A model generated the notes under the pieces. That model made no database searches. It was not told the DNA's origin and saw only the letters and a list, made by a program, of their open reading frames with translations. Below are positions 42,235-55,000 of a stretch of DNA of 64,000 nucleotides, one piece after another. This stretch comes from Tubulanus polymorphus (Eukaryota > Nemertea > Palaeonemertea > Tubulaniformes > Tubulanidae). The stretch spans positions 1 to 64,000 of the forward strand of contig NW_027437453.1 of assembly GCF_964204645.1 (NCBI RefSeq), read 5' to 3'. The position numbers and the translations under genes were made by a program. The first letter of the stretch is position 1. Every line of letters starts with the position of its first letter.

Positions 42235-44687
42235 TATTTTGTTAGTAGCTGGGTGTGTGCAAAACAAAGCATTCAGGGTCCAAGTTCAAATTCTGTCAAA
42301 GAAATGATTTTATTTCTTTAGTTTGGTTTGCTTCTTTATTAACGAAATTAATTGAATATCCGTTTGGTTGAATGACAGGACTTCATTTCATCTGATCTCT
42401 ATTCTTGTGTAGGCCTATAGGCAATAACGAGCGTCAGGAAATAAACAGTCAATCTTTACTACAATGCTGCATCAGTGCTTTGACTTATATTATAAATCTC
42501 CAGCAATAATTTATCATATGTATATGGAGATGATGATGCCCGCACAAATACCCGTGCCTAAATCCGTATTATCGGGGTACTAAATGGTCTGATCGCTTTT
42601 GTTTTATATGGCGAATTAATCGAATTCAATCGAAAAACATACCCCAAGCAATATTGTTTCTGAAGTATACTTCAGAAACAATATTCTTTATTATTCTCAA
42701 TTATCATTTGATCACTGTCACCTAAAGTTGATAAACAAGGTTATGAAATTGTAATTCTGATCGTAGTATTTAATTCGACGTAAGGATTGCATACTGCAGA
42801 GATTGGGAAACAGTGGAAACATGCAATATTTTAGAAACCCGTGGATAATATTTTTTACAACGGTGTTGAGGAATATATATATGTAAAATCATTGAATTTA
42901 GGTTAAATAGACATTATTCATTTTCACGTGACCTTTATTAGCCAATTGTCTTATTCTATGGGCTGAGGTTCGAATCTAATCAACAACTCGTACTCCTAGA
43001 ATCAAAATATCCTCAAGTTATCATTCCTTAAAATGATTCGTGTGCTTCGCTAGCGTTCGCAGTACACTTTGAAGGGATTACTGTCGATCATCTAGTGCTC
43101 AGTAGAAATAGTAACATCGATAAATGTTTTTCTTAATCAAGATGAGAATCATCGATTAACATGTTATGAAATTCAATTTGGAAGGGCTAGATTTTTATGT
43201 GGCGGATTATTACCCGTTACCCGGATAGACTCACGCTTATAAATCAACAACCGTATTAATGCGTTAACTTACTTGATAAATACATATTCAAATAATATCA
43301 GATTGCATAGACCTGCAATGGGCTCGATAACTAAATTATGTCTATTAATGTATATCGTGTATTATTAATCTATAAATACAATCTTCGAAATTGAAGGTAC
43401 AGTATTTGCCTAAAGATGTTCATTGCACATTTTAGATATCATCGTTTTTGATAGTGTGGTTTTTTCTATTTTCTCGAAAGACATGAAACAAAATGTAGAG
43501 ATGTATTCGGATTTTTGTAGGTCCATTTTAATTGCAAAGCAGAGTACTGGATATTGGATCCCGTTGACTATTGACCTCCTCAGTTGTTTTTGTTATAGCG
43601 AGCCCATGGTGCAACTATGGCGATATCCTCTTGTTTGTGTATAAGGTAAAAGGCTTCAAATAGAAATGGCACAATTTATTTTGGGATGGATTAGAACTAA
43701 GTATTCTTGAGAGCACTTGAGAGCGGCTGAACGAGCAACCCTATTAGTTTATACAGTGAGACCATCACCTAAACTGTCTCCTATGCGATCTTTCTGTAGG
43801 TTCATTGGCATAGATTTATCAAATACTGGTTGGACCACATGAAAAAATAATTTCTTTACTAGAATTTAGGGTGTAGGAGTCAGCACTCACACCCTATTTT
43901 TCATAGACTAGTTTTCATTACCGATACCTTTAATCTGTGTCGCATTAGACTGATCGATTTCACTATTATCTTAACCGTAGCGTGCCTATATAGTCTATGT
44001 GTTAATATTAACTTTCGGACTATTAATTCATTGAAAACGAGAGCAGAAAAAACACAGTCAATATGGCTCAGTTATTTCAGAATTTCAAAGTAGGCCTATA
44101 TATAATTATATAATGCCGACACTAAAAGCCCCAGATCGTTGCTTGCTGGTGCAGGTTGAATGGAATTATTTACTGAACTGGAATTTCCTAACTGGATGTT
44201 TTATATAAACTGAAATTTCAGTGAATCTGCGATAATCCATACATAGAATATTCGTTACCCCGAATTTTGACTTCAAAATCCGAGCCCGTAATTCAGTCCC
44301 GGCAGGAGTGGTGGGTTAGTAGGGACACACCAAATAAATAAGAGATAAGCTCTGAATAATGTTGAAGGTATTAAAATGATAACAAGATGACGACAGCGAT
44401 TCCGATCTCAAAAGCCTATTTCAGGACTTTGAAACCCGTGAGGTTTGTTCCTATACCATATGCGTTGCCCGATTATGAGACAGATATCAGAAGATATTAA
44501 ATGAGGACTTATGAATCAGGCATTAAAATCCATTTTTTTCAAATACTATAAAGTTAATTCTTCAACTGGAGGTAACTCAACTGTTCAAAGACTGTTCTGA
44601 CAAAAATTGTTCTGCTGGTACAAGTACATTTATTCATGTTCACGGTCAACGTCAATAGAACAAATAGCTCACTAATATCACTGCATC
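42235..44687. other. No gene recognised; contains a perfect 36-bp palindrome
   Basis: Only short frames. At 42650-42685 the sequence AATATTGTTTCTGAAGTA is followed directly by its exact complement, with no spacer. No exon structure or RNA gene was identified. Confidence 0.45.
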
Positions 44688-47280
44688 GTGTCAATGTGAA
44701 ATGTTTCACATATTATTTGATATATTTTCATGATATAGAATATCCATTCTATTTGTTTTGTTGTATGAAACCGGAACGTTCAATCATAAGTCCAATCTAA
44801 TTGGCTCATACTCATAACAATGATAATCATATCTAATTTAACTCATTGTGATCGAAACTCACTGAACATAGGCCTATTATTTAGATAAAACGAAACTTGC
44901 TTAAACTAGTGGATTAACATAGTGGATTTTCCATCTGAGTTCTATAAGGGTTTCTATTTTCAAGAAAATGAACAATTGAATCAAACGACCAATTGTAATT
45001 ACTATACGAAAATTAAAATATCATTTGGTTTAATCTGATCACACCATTCTCGCATCAGAATTACCACGAGCACCGGCTAAAACTATTAATCTAAATGTGA
45101 TATTTCTTAGTGATGACACAACTATTTCGAATCAGTTGCAATGCCGCCTACTACTGGCCTGATAATTCACATTATTTTGTAAATAACTTTCACATGGTTC
45201 GCTCTTTCTTCGAGACCATGCATTTGACCGCTGTAAAGACTTTCTTTGTAGGCCTATACTAGAGCATTTTATTTATAATTCCGTAACATTAGGACATAAA
45301 GCTATATAGACCGATAGCGACCAGGCCATTCCGTCTACCCGATAATACCTATTGCACATGGACACTTAAACGAACTTCAATAATACACGCACTATACATC
45401 ACTGCTGGATATTAAGAACACTTAAAAGTCAGTGTATACATTGAACATTCTCAGATTCGTGATTATTTGCTACTTATGTCCTTTCTAGCTATTACATGGG
45501 CATATACAAATCATCTTTGTTATCGATTGAAGGTGATATGGGATGGCTACCGGTATTTATTAGGCATCGTATTGAGGTTTTGCGCCTATGGTTTCGTCTT
45601 TGTAATATGCCAGATACTAGATTAACCAAACATTTGTTTCTCTATGATGATGAACAGGCCTTTATTGGCAAAGCTAATTGGTGTTCATTCGTCAAGTCAG
45701 TTCTAACTGAATGTAATATGGAATATTTTTATGAGAACATCTATTCTAAATACCCATCAAATCAAAAAGGTTTTGAATGATATTAGAATAATTTTATATA
45801 GAAACTATGCAATAACGTGGTCAAGAAATGTTCCTCTGCAATCAAAACTCCGTACTTATACCGTACTTAAGCCAAAATTTGGAACAGAAGACTATGTCAA
45901 ATTACACACATCACGTTCAAACCGCTCCACAATAGCAAGGTTAAGAAATGGTACTTTCCCCTTGAACATAGAACTAGGTCGCTACCGTAATTTGCCAATT
46001 GAACAATATGTGTTGCATGTACAGCGAATGAAGTTGAAACAGAGGAACATTTCTTGTGCACTTGCTACAAATACGTTGATCTACGTAATGACCTCTTTTC
46101 TAAGATCAATGGTATCCTAGAACTAGATATCAATCTTTTGTCTAATGCCGTAAAAACTAAAATTCTACTAAGTAATAGTCGTATCGTAAGTGTTTGCGGA
46201 TTCATATCAGCCGCAATGAAACTTCGAAATTCTAAATTCTTTATTCTTAATCCAATGTCACATGTTTGTTGTACTTGTAAATGTCAATGTGTCTTGTAAG
46301 CCTTATTATAGGCTGGCTTGTTTATCGAGATGACACGTTAATAAATATATATATTTATATACACTAATACAGATAAAAGAGCTGACATTCTATCTTTAAT
46401 TAGTATTCAATCACCATCACTCTCATATAGCAATAGATCCGCTCGCGTATTGTGAATCACTTTGAAAATAACCCGACAGTGGAAAAAGTATAATACACTG
46501 TGTCATAAAAGATCCAGTTGCGAGACGATACTGCGATTCAGCTAAACAACTTTTCCATCAACCCGTTAATAGAAATAAAAGCAAAAGTACATTTAGAATA
46601 TATCAAAAACATCTGAATGTTTTGCTTTGCATGCTAGTAACAAAATAGATAACTGATTAGTGTTGAACCAGTTCCTTTAGGAATAAAATGAAAAGCTTAT
46701 TTTGTGGTAGTAGTTCATGTCACGTAAATTCTGTTATGGCTTGTTTAACTGAAAACTTTAATAATATCTATAATGCTGGGTATATATATATACACGTACG
46801 TGGGTAAGATGATAATTGTTCCGTATAATTTCCTACCGGTAAACTTTTATTCATTTATCAAAAGTTTTATTAATTCAATTTCGTGGGCGATTCCTTGGCG
46901 GGTTTTGAATATTAACGTCGTGTCAAAATGAGGTCCGCAAATTATTTGAGTAATTGAGTCTATTGGGTCATGGTGGAGATGGGAAATTATCGAAGGCTGG
47001 GATTCCGACATTCCATGTCAAAATGAGTTCCCGGAACTCACTGTTGCTGGGTTTTTGGAAACGCTCGCCATCGAGGATGGGAATTTGATTATACTGGTGT
47101 CCGTTTTGTGCAAATCAATGACATAATAACCCAACATCGCCTATTCTAAGCCGGCTTGAAAATGAGGTTAAGTGGTTCCCGTGGCTTCAATTCAAAGAAA
47201 ACAGGTTTTCATCTACTTCAAAATTAAGCCGAAAACAGGGAAATTAACTGTATTTTCCTTATTTGTCGCATACACCCTTT
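44688..47280. repeat. Long duplicated repeat, copy 1 (with LINE insertion)
   Basis: From GTGTCAATG to GTCGCATACACCC it matches 57524-59273 throughout, at high identity, except for an 855-bp insertion at 45508-46362. The right part also matches the inverted copy at 23320-23650, so this is a repeat family and not only a local duplication. No long frame is conserved between copies. Confidence 0.9.
45508..46362 (+). mobile_element. 5'-truncated LINE tail with empty site in the other copy
   Basis: The inserted sequence carries pieces of a non-LTR retrotransposon ORF in three frames: GDMGWLPVFIRHRIEVLRLW, then PKFGTEDYVKLHTSRSNRS, then EEHFLCTCYKYVDLRNDL. That is the region after the reverse transcriptase. 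It ends in an AT-rich tail. ATATAC flanks it (45502-45507 and 46357-46362) and occurs once at the homologous place 58333-58338. The frame is broken at least twice. The LINE clade is uncertain. Confidence 0.75.
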
Positions 47281-48380
47281 GAAACGTTACTGAAAAAAAT
47301 TCAATTTATTACTGATACCACTTTTCAGAGGTTGGCAGCCCTGCGTATACATACATTGGATTCAGAAGACGCTCATTTCTTTTGACATGTAACACTATTA
47401 TTGGGCACTTGATTATGTAACTGTAATTGAATATACTATAAATTGCATTAAGGGAAAAATGAGGTTTATTCAATTAACATTCGATTCGTGTAACATGAGT
47501 GGATGGTTTTTCGAGCATGTGCATGCATTGTAAATTTGAATTATGAAACACAATAAAAACCACCAACAAATTGATTGATATTTCGATTTTGTCTTGAAAC
47601 ATTTTGGTTATCGTTGGCCGGATGGATTTCCTCATTTTTCAGTCGGTGACTTTCGGTGGTCGCGGTAGTTTACAAAGAAAAAGACGATCAAGCCGCTTTT
47701 TGAAAAATTATTCAGCTGTTCCAAACTGGATTCACAAGTTCCGACAAGCAGAAAGTACATGCTTCACAAAGATAGCAGTACCTAGTGTATTATATAGAAA
47801 TATCCCCAAAAAGCATATTCTAGATGATGAAACCCTAGTTCGAACTTTGGAATGCCGGTATCGAGCAGAAATATTGTTATGATAAACATTTTGGCGTTTG
47901 ATGATGTCTAAATTATGGAGGCAGCAATCTTACATCACAATTTCTGTTCCTTTATCTCATTTCCGCAGTCCTTCCAAGATTGTATCTGAACAATACTCCA
48001 ATAAAAGGAATAAATTCAAAATGCTTAAGTGATTAGGAAAAAAGGCCTATACACTGAAATGAACCGTGTTAGATTCACATGCGAGTCACATTCTCACCAG
48101 CCGGGAGAAAAAAGAGGTTAAACAAAGCAGCACAATAAATCGAACCCATGATAATTTAGTTGGCGATGCTTTAGTCGAAAGTAACTTGAATTTCACAATC
48201 GGAATCAGATTTGAATAAAGGTTAATTAAGTTTTATTAGTCGCCAAGTATACCTTGCGACTTAATATGTGTAAGATGAAATCGGTGTGACCTAATTTCAC
48301 TGTGCATAGTACATCTAGAAAATGGGATTCTTGTTTATCGCCCTGTCGCTCGGTGTTGTGAACTGTCAAGTTTGATTAAT
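47281..48380. other. No gene recognised
   Basis: A 92-codon frame at 47604-47882 has no family signature. No repeat was identified here. Confidence 0.35.
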
Positions 48381-48384
48381 TCGT

Positions 48385-48560
48385 AATTAGTGCACGGGCA
48401 AGACTAGTGTGGCAGGGTTTCTCAGCCGCGGCTGAGTCGTATACCGATGCCATCAGGTTCGAATCGAGGTTCGAGATTCGAATCAGGTTCGCCGAGGGAT
48501 AATGACATGAGGCATTTTTGAGACATATGTGGTTTAAGTCGGCCAGCCCCGTCGTTTTGT
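48385..48560 (+). repeat. Possible tRNA-derived SINE-like sequence
   Basis: A B-box-like GGTTCGAATCG lies downstream of a hairpin (CTCAGCCGCGGCTGAG), and related GGTTCG words follow (AGGTTCGAGATTCG, CAGGTTCGCC). The A-box and a full tRNA fold are not convincing. It is offered only as a candidate. Confidence 0.25.
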
Positions 48561-48644
48561 GGAGCCCACATCGCCCTGAACCTTCAATTTGAACACCCGT
48601 TACAACATACAACATGTCCTGTCCAATTAGAAAATGGGATTGAG

Positions 48645-49601
48645 TAGAAATTTCGGCGCTAGTCCAGTATACGACATTATAGTGCGTGTGTAGAGTTACA
48701 CAGCGTTCTTCGGTCAGTGTTAACAGCGTTTGACAGTTGACAGTTGACAGTTAGAGTAAACGACGAGACGAGCTGGCAACCTGTCAACCATGACTGCAGT
48801 GTGGCTTTTATTTCATCTGCCTTTTGCTGATATTTTTCTTCATTATAGATTGTCATTGTTTATCATATATGCATTGTGTAAGAATCATAAGGTTGCGGAT
48901 GACATAGGCCTATATATGTTTAATATTTCGAAAATACCAAAAAAGGTACATGAATAAAATTGCAAATCTATTTCCGGGGCACATTCGCATATACTTTAGC
49001 AATTTCACTGTCAAAACAGGCAAGTTCATGCGTGAATAAGCGTCCCCATATTTACCTATTTAAGTTCATGCTGCATTGAGCGTTACGTTATTTTGGTATA
49101 AAAACGAAATATCAACAACCAATCTGTCAGCACAGATAGCAGCTGATTCAAGCATGAAGCGTGTAGGGTGTCATCTGTCAACCGTCCTGTGGGGTCGTCA
49201 CCTAACTGGTGTGTTGGGTGTCCACCTGTCAACCTTCCTGTGGAGTCGTCACCTAACTGGTGTGTAGGGTGTCATCTGTCTACCGTCCTGTGGAGTCGTC
49301 ACCTAACTGGTGTGTAGGGTGTCATCTGTCAACCGTCCTGTGGAGTCGTCACCTAACTGGTGTGTTGGGTGTCACCTGTAAACCGTCATTTAGAGTCATC
49401 GCCCTAGTATGTAAGGTGTCGCGTGCCATCAGCTGTAGAATATGGATCCCAATCAAGGAATCTATTTTCATGAAACTTCTTTTAGTTCCATATTACTACG
49501 CTTTCATATTTCAGCTTGCGCATTAATTCCCCGATTTACTCCAAAAGTATCTCTACACGTTGCACTATAATGTCGTATATCGGACTTGGGCAGAAATTTC
49601 T
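48645..49601. mobile_element. Foldback/TIR element of about 960 bp with internal 50-bp repeats
   Basis: Arms of about 50 bp (48645-48694 and 49552-49601) are complementary at about four of five positions, sharing AGAAATTTC, the middle ACGACATTATAGTGC and TAGA. The interior encodes no protein but includes the tandem array at 49160-49425. It looks like a non-autonomous DNA transposon; no target duplication was checked by alignment. Confidence 0.6.
49160..49425. repeat. 50-bp tandem repeat, about five copies
   Basis: The unit beginning TGTGTAGGGTGTCATCTGTC repeats at exactly 50 bp (for example at 49261 and 49311). Outer copies are more diverged; the last is degenerate. Confidence 0.9.
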
Positions 49602-49683
49602 TCTCCCCGTCGCGCTTTGAGAAAATTTCGCTGTTATTTGAGAGAGGAAAAAGATTTCAGTGAGACTTTTAGAGTTAAGTTTT

Positions 49684-49819
49684 GGCCGGTTCCATACTCA
49701 TCGCTTAGACTTAAGACCAGTCTAAGACTATCTTAGTTCTATAGCTAATCTAACAGCTTAAAACCAGTCTTAAGATTTAAGACCACTTTTGGACTTAAGT
49801 CTCGACTATGGAACCGGCC
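49684..49819. mobile_element. 136-bp MITE
   Basis: GGCCGGTTCCATA (49684-49696) and TATGGAACCGGCC (49807-49819) are perfect inverted repeats. The interior contains further inverted CTTAAGAC/GTCTAAG words, so the whole can fold back. No coding capacity. Confidence 0.8.
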
Positions 49820-50892
49820 CCTGGTGAAGTAATGGAAGGGTTAGGTGCGCTACAGAGCTGCCAACTGTTTCACTGTATTTTCGTAGGGCAGTAGCTTTTT
49901 GCTTCTGCTGTGCCCAAAGCATTTCCTGATAGTATGTCTGAAATCGAATATGTCAGCGTAGTGACACACTAGCTGCAAGTGCTACTAAATTTATCGCGAG
50001 TATAATGAAATCTTTAAAAACCATATATTGTTATAAGCGGCTAAAAATTAATTAGGGGAAAACTGTTACGCTCGCTTGACCAAATAACAACGAGCTACTT
50101 TATACACAAAAAACCGGATGTTCTATTCAATTTTCTTATTGCCATATATTATTTACCATTACATAATATTCATGCATAAAGGCCACCACCTTACAGTTTC
50201 CATATTCTAAACAAACAGATGCGCTTGTATGGCTACGCAAAAGAGATACCCTTGATTCTCATCAGTCCTTTTTTGGGAAATGTGACGAGGGAGGCAGGTT
50301 TTCATTTTCACCTCAACTTTGAAAGAAAAATAAAAGAGGAACAAAAAGCCTTATATCATTCCAAATTCCAAAAGCAACAGTGACGAGGGCGACAATTTCT
50401 TATTTCCTAAATGAGGAAATTGCGTTATGAAAGGCGTCAACGACCTTGAATGGCGACGGAAAGCACTTCGTTAGCGAAATGCTCACCTGCCATTCATAAT
50501 TAAAGTATCGACCGTCAGACAAAAACATTCAAAAGTGTCATTAGGTTGTTTATCGGGATGCGTTTACTTTAAAGAAAGAAACGAAGACAGCTTTCTGCAT
50601 ACGGGACGCATATTCATATTCTGCTTATTTCTTACTGAAGAACGATTTTTGGCGCGCCGAAATGAAACCGATGAGAAACCAGCTAGCTATTATTTTTTGC
50701 GTGGCCTAATACGAGTATAAAGAAATGAATTTAAATAGAAGAAAATACAAGAAATGAACGTGAACGTGATTATTATCCCAACTAATGTATGATGACGTAA
50801 TTTTCACTCTGGATACACTAGATCAACATAAGGTAGATGAATTACACAAGGTTTCAACCGGACCTCGAATTATGGTTATTCATACGTGTTCT
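49820..50892. other. No gene recognised
   Basis: Short frames only. A CAGAGCTGCCAACTG at 49855 resembles one end of the TIR element at 13342, without a visible partner. Confidence 0.35.
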
Positions 50893-51789
50893 TCAGACGT
50901 TTCTGGCCAGTAAGAAGTTTTCCAGTGTCATAGGCAACATCGGGAACCCATAACTATATACGACATGTTTACGGATGACATCCTGGATTTGTGCGCGCAA
51001 CGTTTCTGCTAAGGTATCTAAATCTAGGCCAGTGATAAACGTCGGTATCGCGTGGCACATTTGACGAATGGCTGCTTCCTGTTTGTTGACGCATAATCTG
51101 GCTGTTTTCAGAGCTAGGTGCATCAGAAGTGCGGCCTCATCGGTGGAGCGCGAAACCACCTTCATCTTAGCCGCTTTCATGCGTAGGAGTTCATCTATGT
51201 CATATCGAATGAAGGGAATGGATTGACCGTCATCGGCGAGAGCTTGGATTTCTTGACAAACGCTGAAAACCTTTTCATTCGTCGTAGAAGTCAGGAACAC
51301 TCGTCCACACTCGTTAGCTAGCTTATAGAGCGACACATCCAAACATTCTGCCGGATTGTCCAAGTATTAGAGCACGTGCGAAAAAATTATCAAATCATAG
51401 AAGTCATTTGGTAAGAAAGAAGGCGCCTCCTCGCTAGAGAACTTACGTTTATAGACCTCGGATTCGAGGTTGTACTTGCTGGCGAGTGTATTCATTCGAG
51501 TCTCCAGCTCCCGTGCCATAGCGTCGTTTGGTTCAATACAGTCCATGCGTTCGAAACTCACTTCATCGCCGAGTTCGGTCACCACGTCTTCCAACAAATA
51601 TCCGTGAGCCGAACCGACTGATAGCAGCCTCAAACCTCTCCACCTGCTATTGTCTGTTGCCGACAGTTTGTCGCTAGAAGACTTACGGACAGCGCGAACG
51701 GCTTCACATAATCGCTTCGGTCCGAAATTATTTTCGCTGTGATGCAAACGAAATGATCGGAAAGCTTCGCTGTATTTTAGATCATTCAT
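50893..51789 (-). pseudogene. Histamine N-methyltransferase-like gene with one in-frame stop
   Basis: An intronless frame of 299 codons with TAA at 51364-51366 and no other stop. SAM-binding motif I-like LLSVGSAHGYLLEDV, an acidic residue in CIEPNDAM, and DFYDLIIFSHVL just before the stop are typical of class I methyltransferases. The overall order resembles HNMT-like proteins, which N-methylate histamine in vertebrates; the substrate here is unknown. The upstream neighbour is the truncated end of a BEL element. The single stop could be a real nonsense mutation, a sequencing error, or a recent retrocopy decaying. Confidence 0.65.
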
Positions 51790-52042
51790 CTTCCTGTCCT
51801 GAAGTGTCGTCTACCAAAGAGAAAATATGTTCTGGTCGAAACGAACGTCCGAAGATAATGACGGAATCGGTAGAGAACAATCAGAACTAGCTTTCTGCGC
51901 TGCTATAATGCAAATTCTAGTTCAACTACACCGATTATTCCTAAAGCACCATATTGTTGGGTATTATTGCTTTCTATGCATGAATATAAAGTAGTATAAG
52001 GCCAAATAAAAAAAGTTCTTTTTCGTTACATAAGCTCCATAT
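51790..52042. other. Junction between methyltransferase-like gene and BEL remnant
   Basis: No LTR could be seen here although the BEL element's 3' LTR would be expected. The 3' end of the element appears deleted. Confidence 0.4.
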
Positions 52043-55000
52043 TCAGATTCGACAGCTAATCGGTAATAAACGCTCATGTATTATAACCACGTCACCAGTT
52101 TTCACGGTGTTAGCTTTCGCGCCATTTTTCTTAATTTCGTTTGCGTGGCGTTCACGCAGTACTGCGAGGTACTCATTTTTGAAGCGCTTCTGAAAGTGTC
52201 GAACTATTTGCGCTCGGTGAAACGCCATTTTTTGAAGAGACTGGCTAACTTTACCTTGACCGAATTCTGGGTCGAAAATTTCGGTCTCATCGATACTTTC
52301 ACACGGAATCAATTCGACTTCGCGACCAAACAGTAACGAGTTCGGTGTTATGGGTTTGATATCCTCGATCTCTGTCGGGATGACGGTTAAGGGGCGGTTA
52401 TTTATCGTAGCTTGTATTTCTTTAATCAAGGTTTGTAATTCGTCTAATGATACTTGTGCATGTGCTAGAACCTTTTTAATAGCGGTTTTGACGATGCCGA
52501 TGCATCTTTCATGCATCCCCGCCATCCACGGCGCTTGGACCGGAGTATATTTAAACTTCATTCTTTTATCCGCGTAGATTTTTTGTGCGTTGTCGGATGA
52601 AGCGATTTCATACAGACGTTTTATCTCAACCTCCCCCGCGATGAAGGTCTTTGCGTTGTCCGAGTATATAATATTCGGAGCCGAATAAGAACTACAGAAG
52701 CGTCGGAATGCCCTGATGTAAGAATCAACGGTTGCGTCTGTAACTATCTCGAGATGAATTGCTCGAGTCGTACAGCATGTGAAAAGACAAATATAAACTT
52801 TATTTTCGCCGCGGACGTATAAATGGCCAGTAAAGTCGATGGCCGTAGCGGTGAATGGTTTTAGCTCATTGAGCCTGAAACTGGGTAATGGTGGTGGTGG
52901 TGGTGGTGCTAGATATGGGCGACCGTACAATCTTTTGCATGTCACGCATTTCCTCAGTATTTTCTTTGCTAGAGATCTAAGAGATGTGATCCAGAAACGT
53001 TTGCGGACTTTGTTGACTGTCATTCCTGTGCCGTAGTGAAATACCGATTCGTGTGCATCCCTGACAATTAATGACGCTAGGTACGACTGGTTTGGGATGA
53101 GAATGGGTTCTTTCCGTGCTTGGGTTATTTCAGCATTTCTGAGCCTGCCAGCACATCTCAATGTTCCTTTCGCATTGCGATAGACCCCTAATTGTCGCAC
53201 TATAGTCGGACACTTTGATGTCTTGTGGGTGAAGTAAGAGTGGTCTTCCGGATATTCCTTCAGTTGGACACTTTGTATCCAGATGACTTCTGCCTCCCGT
53301 ATATCGTCTGCTGAAATGATGTTTTTAGATTTTAACCCTTTTCTGAAGGCTCGTTTGACCAACGCGGTGACCCGTAATAGTCTTCGATAGTCAGTGAAGT
53401 CCTGAACCTGTATGATCTGGTCTATACCAGTAATTTCCGCCTGACCGGTCCTTGTCTGGAATTCGTTTTCAATCTCTAGGCTAACGACGAGTATGACCGA
53501 GGTGTCTGGTTGGTCGTCGGGAGGTGGTTCGTCTTGGTTTTCCATCCACTCTGGGCCAGTAATCCACATTGATCTCATGAGCTCGTCATATGTGGCCCCT
53601 CTCGAAAGGATGTCTGCTGGATTTAGCTTCGACGGTACGTGCTTCCACTCATGCACATTGCAGAGCTGTTTAATCGCTGTAACTCGATTTTTTACGAACA
53701 CTTTAAGTTCCTTTTCTGATTTCAACCAGTACAGGGCTACAGCTGAGTCTGTGAAATAATGATTGTCAATGCCCGCGTATTCCTTCTCGTAGATTCTTCT
53801 GATTGAATCGGCGTATTTCGCTGCCATAACCATGCCCTCTAATTCAAGGTTTGGGACTGTTCACCCGGCCTTTGCTTTAGAGATGACCTTGTTTTTCGAG
53901 CCTATGAGACGTATTTTGTTGCCTTGCTTTCCATATATAACACAGCCTACCGCACTATTTGGGGCTGCGTCGCAAAATACCATAAGTTTAATCGGTGACT
54001 CGTTGTCGAATCCGAGCCACCTCGGAAATTCGATCTGATGAGTCTGATTTAGATTGCTGTGAATGATGCTCCATTCCTTTAGCTCGCTTTGGTCTAATTC
54101 TTGATCCCACTCTTTGGACGACTGCCAGAGTTTGTTGATAAACACCTTAGCAGTAACTGTAACTGGAGCAACCAGACCTAGTGGGTCAAATAATGCCGCT
54201 GTGCGTGATGCGACCTTTCGCTTTGTTATGGTGGCTTCAGTCTGTGTCATTGATTTCCTGGCTATAGTTATGACGTCATTATCTGCATTCCAGGTCATTC
54301 CTAGCAGTGGCACTGATGTTGTATCTCTCACATGGATATCTCGGTTGGTTGCCTTTTTCATTAGGAGTTGAGAGTTAGATGCCCACTGCCTCAGTCTGAA
54401 GTTACCCCGTTGCATTATCTCCATAGCTTCTTCGAAGTATTCAGATACTTGGTCTTCTTTGCTTAATGTACTGAGTAGATTGTCAACGTAGAGTTTCATA
54501 CCCATGTCCTGTGCCACCCACGAGTCTCGGTGGGCGTCAAAGTGTTTCGACAGGACAGCCGCCAGCGTGAATGGGCTCGCCGTAGATCCAAATATGACAG
54601 TATTATGTTGGTATGGGACGATGCCCTTCGATGGATCGTTATCCTTATACCAAAGGAAACGTACGTATCGTCTATCTTTCTCCGCTAGTTGGACTGACAA
54701 AAAGGCTCGGGCGATGTCGGCTGACATAGCGACTACACCCGTTCTGAACTGCATGATCAGTGAGGGCAGATCCACCAGCATATTGGGCCCTTGGTATAAA
54801 CAGTCGTTCAGTGAGGGTGAACCTGCGCTCGCGTCAAATACTATTCTCAGTGGAGTTGTTGGGCTGTCTTTCATGATGAAGAAGTGTGGGATGTAATAAC
54901 AACCCTCTTCCAACAAGGCTTGGTCTGGGTTTGGGATTTCCGAGACAGTTCTTCTCAATATGCTCTTGCATCACCTTGGTGTATGCGCCCATAAGTTCAA

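Noticed and set aside
42961-42990. tRNA gene from a GGTTCGAATCT B-box-like word
   Set aside because: No matching A-box or cloverleaf could be built around it.
47604-47882. 92-aa frame
   Set aside because: No family resemblance, no splice partners and no conservation with the other repeat copy.
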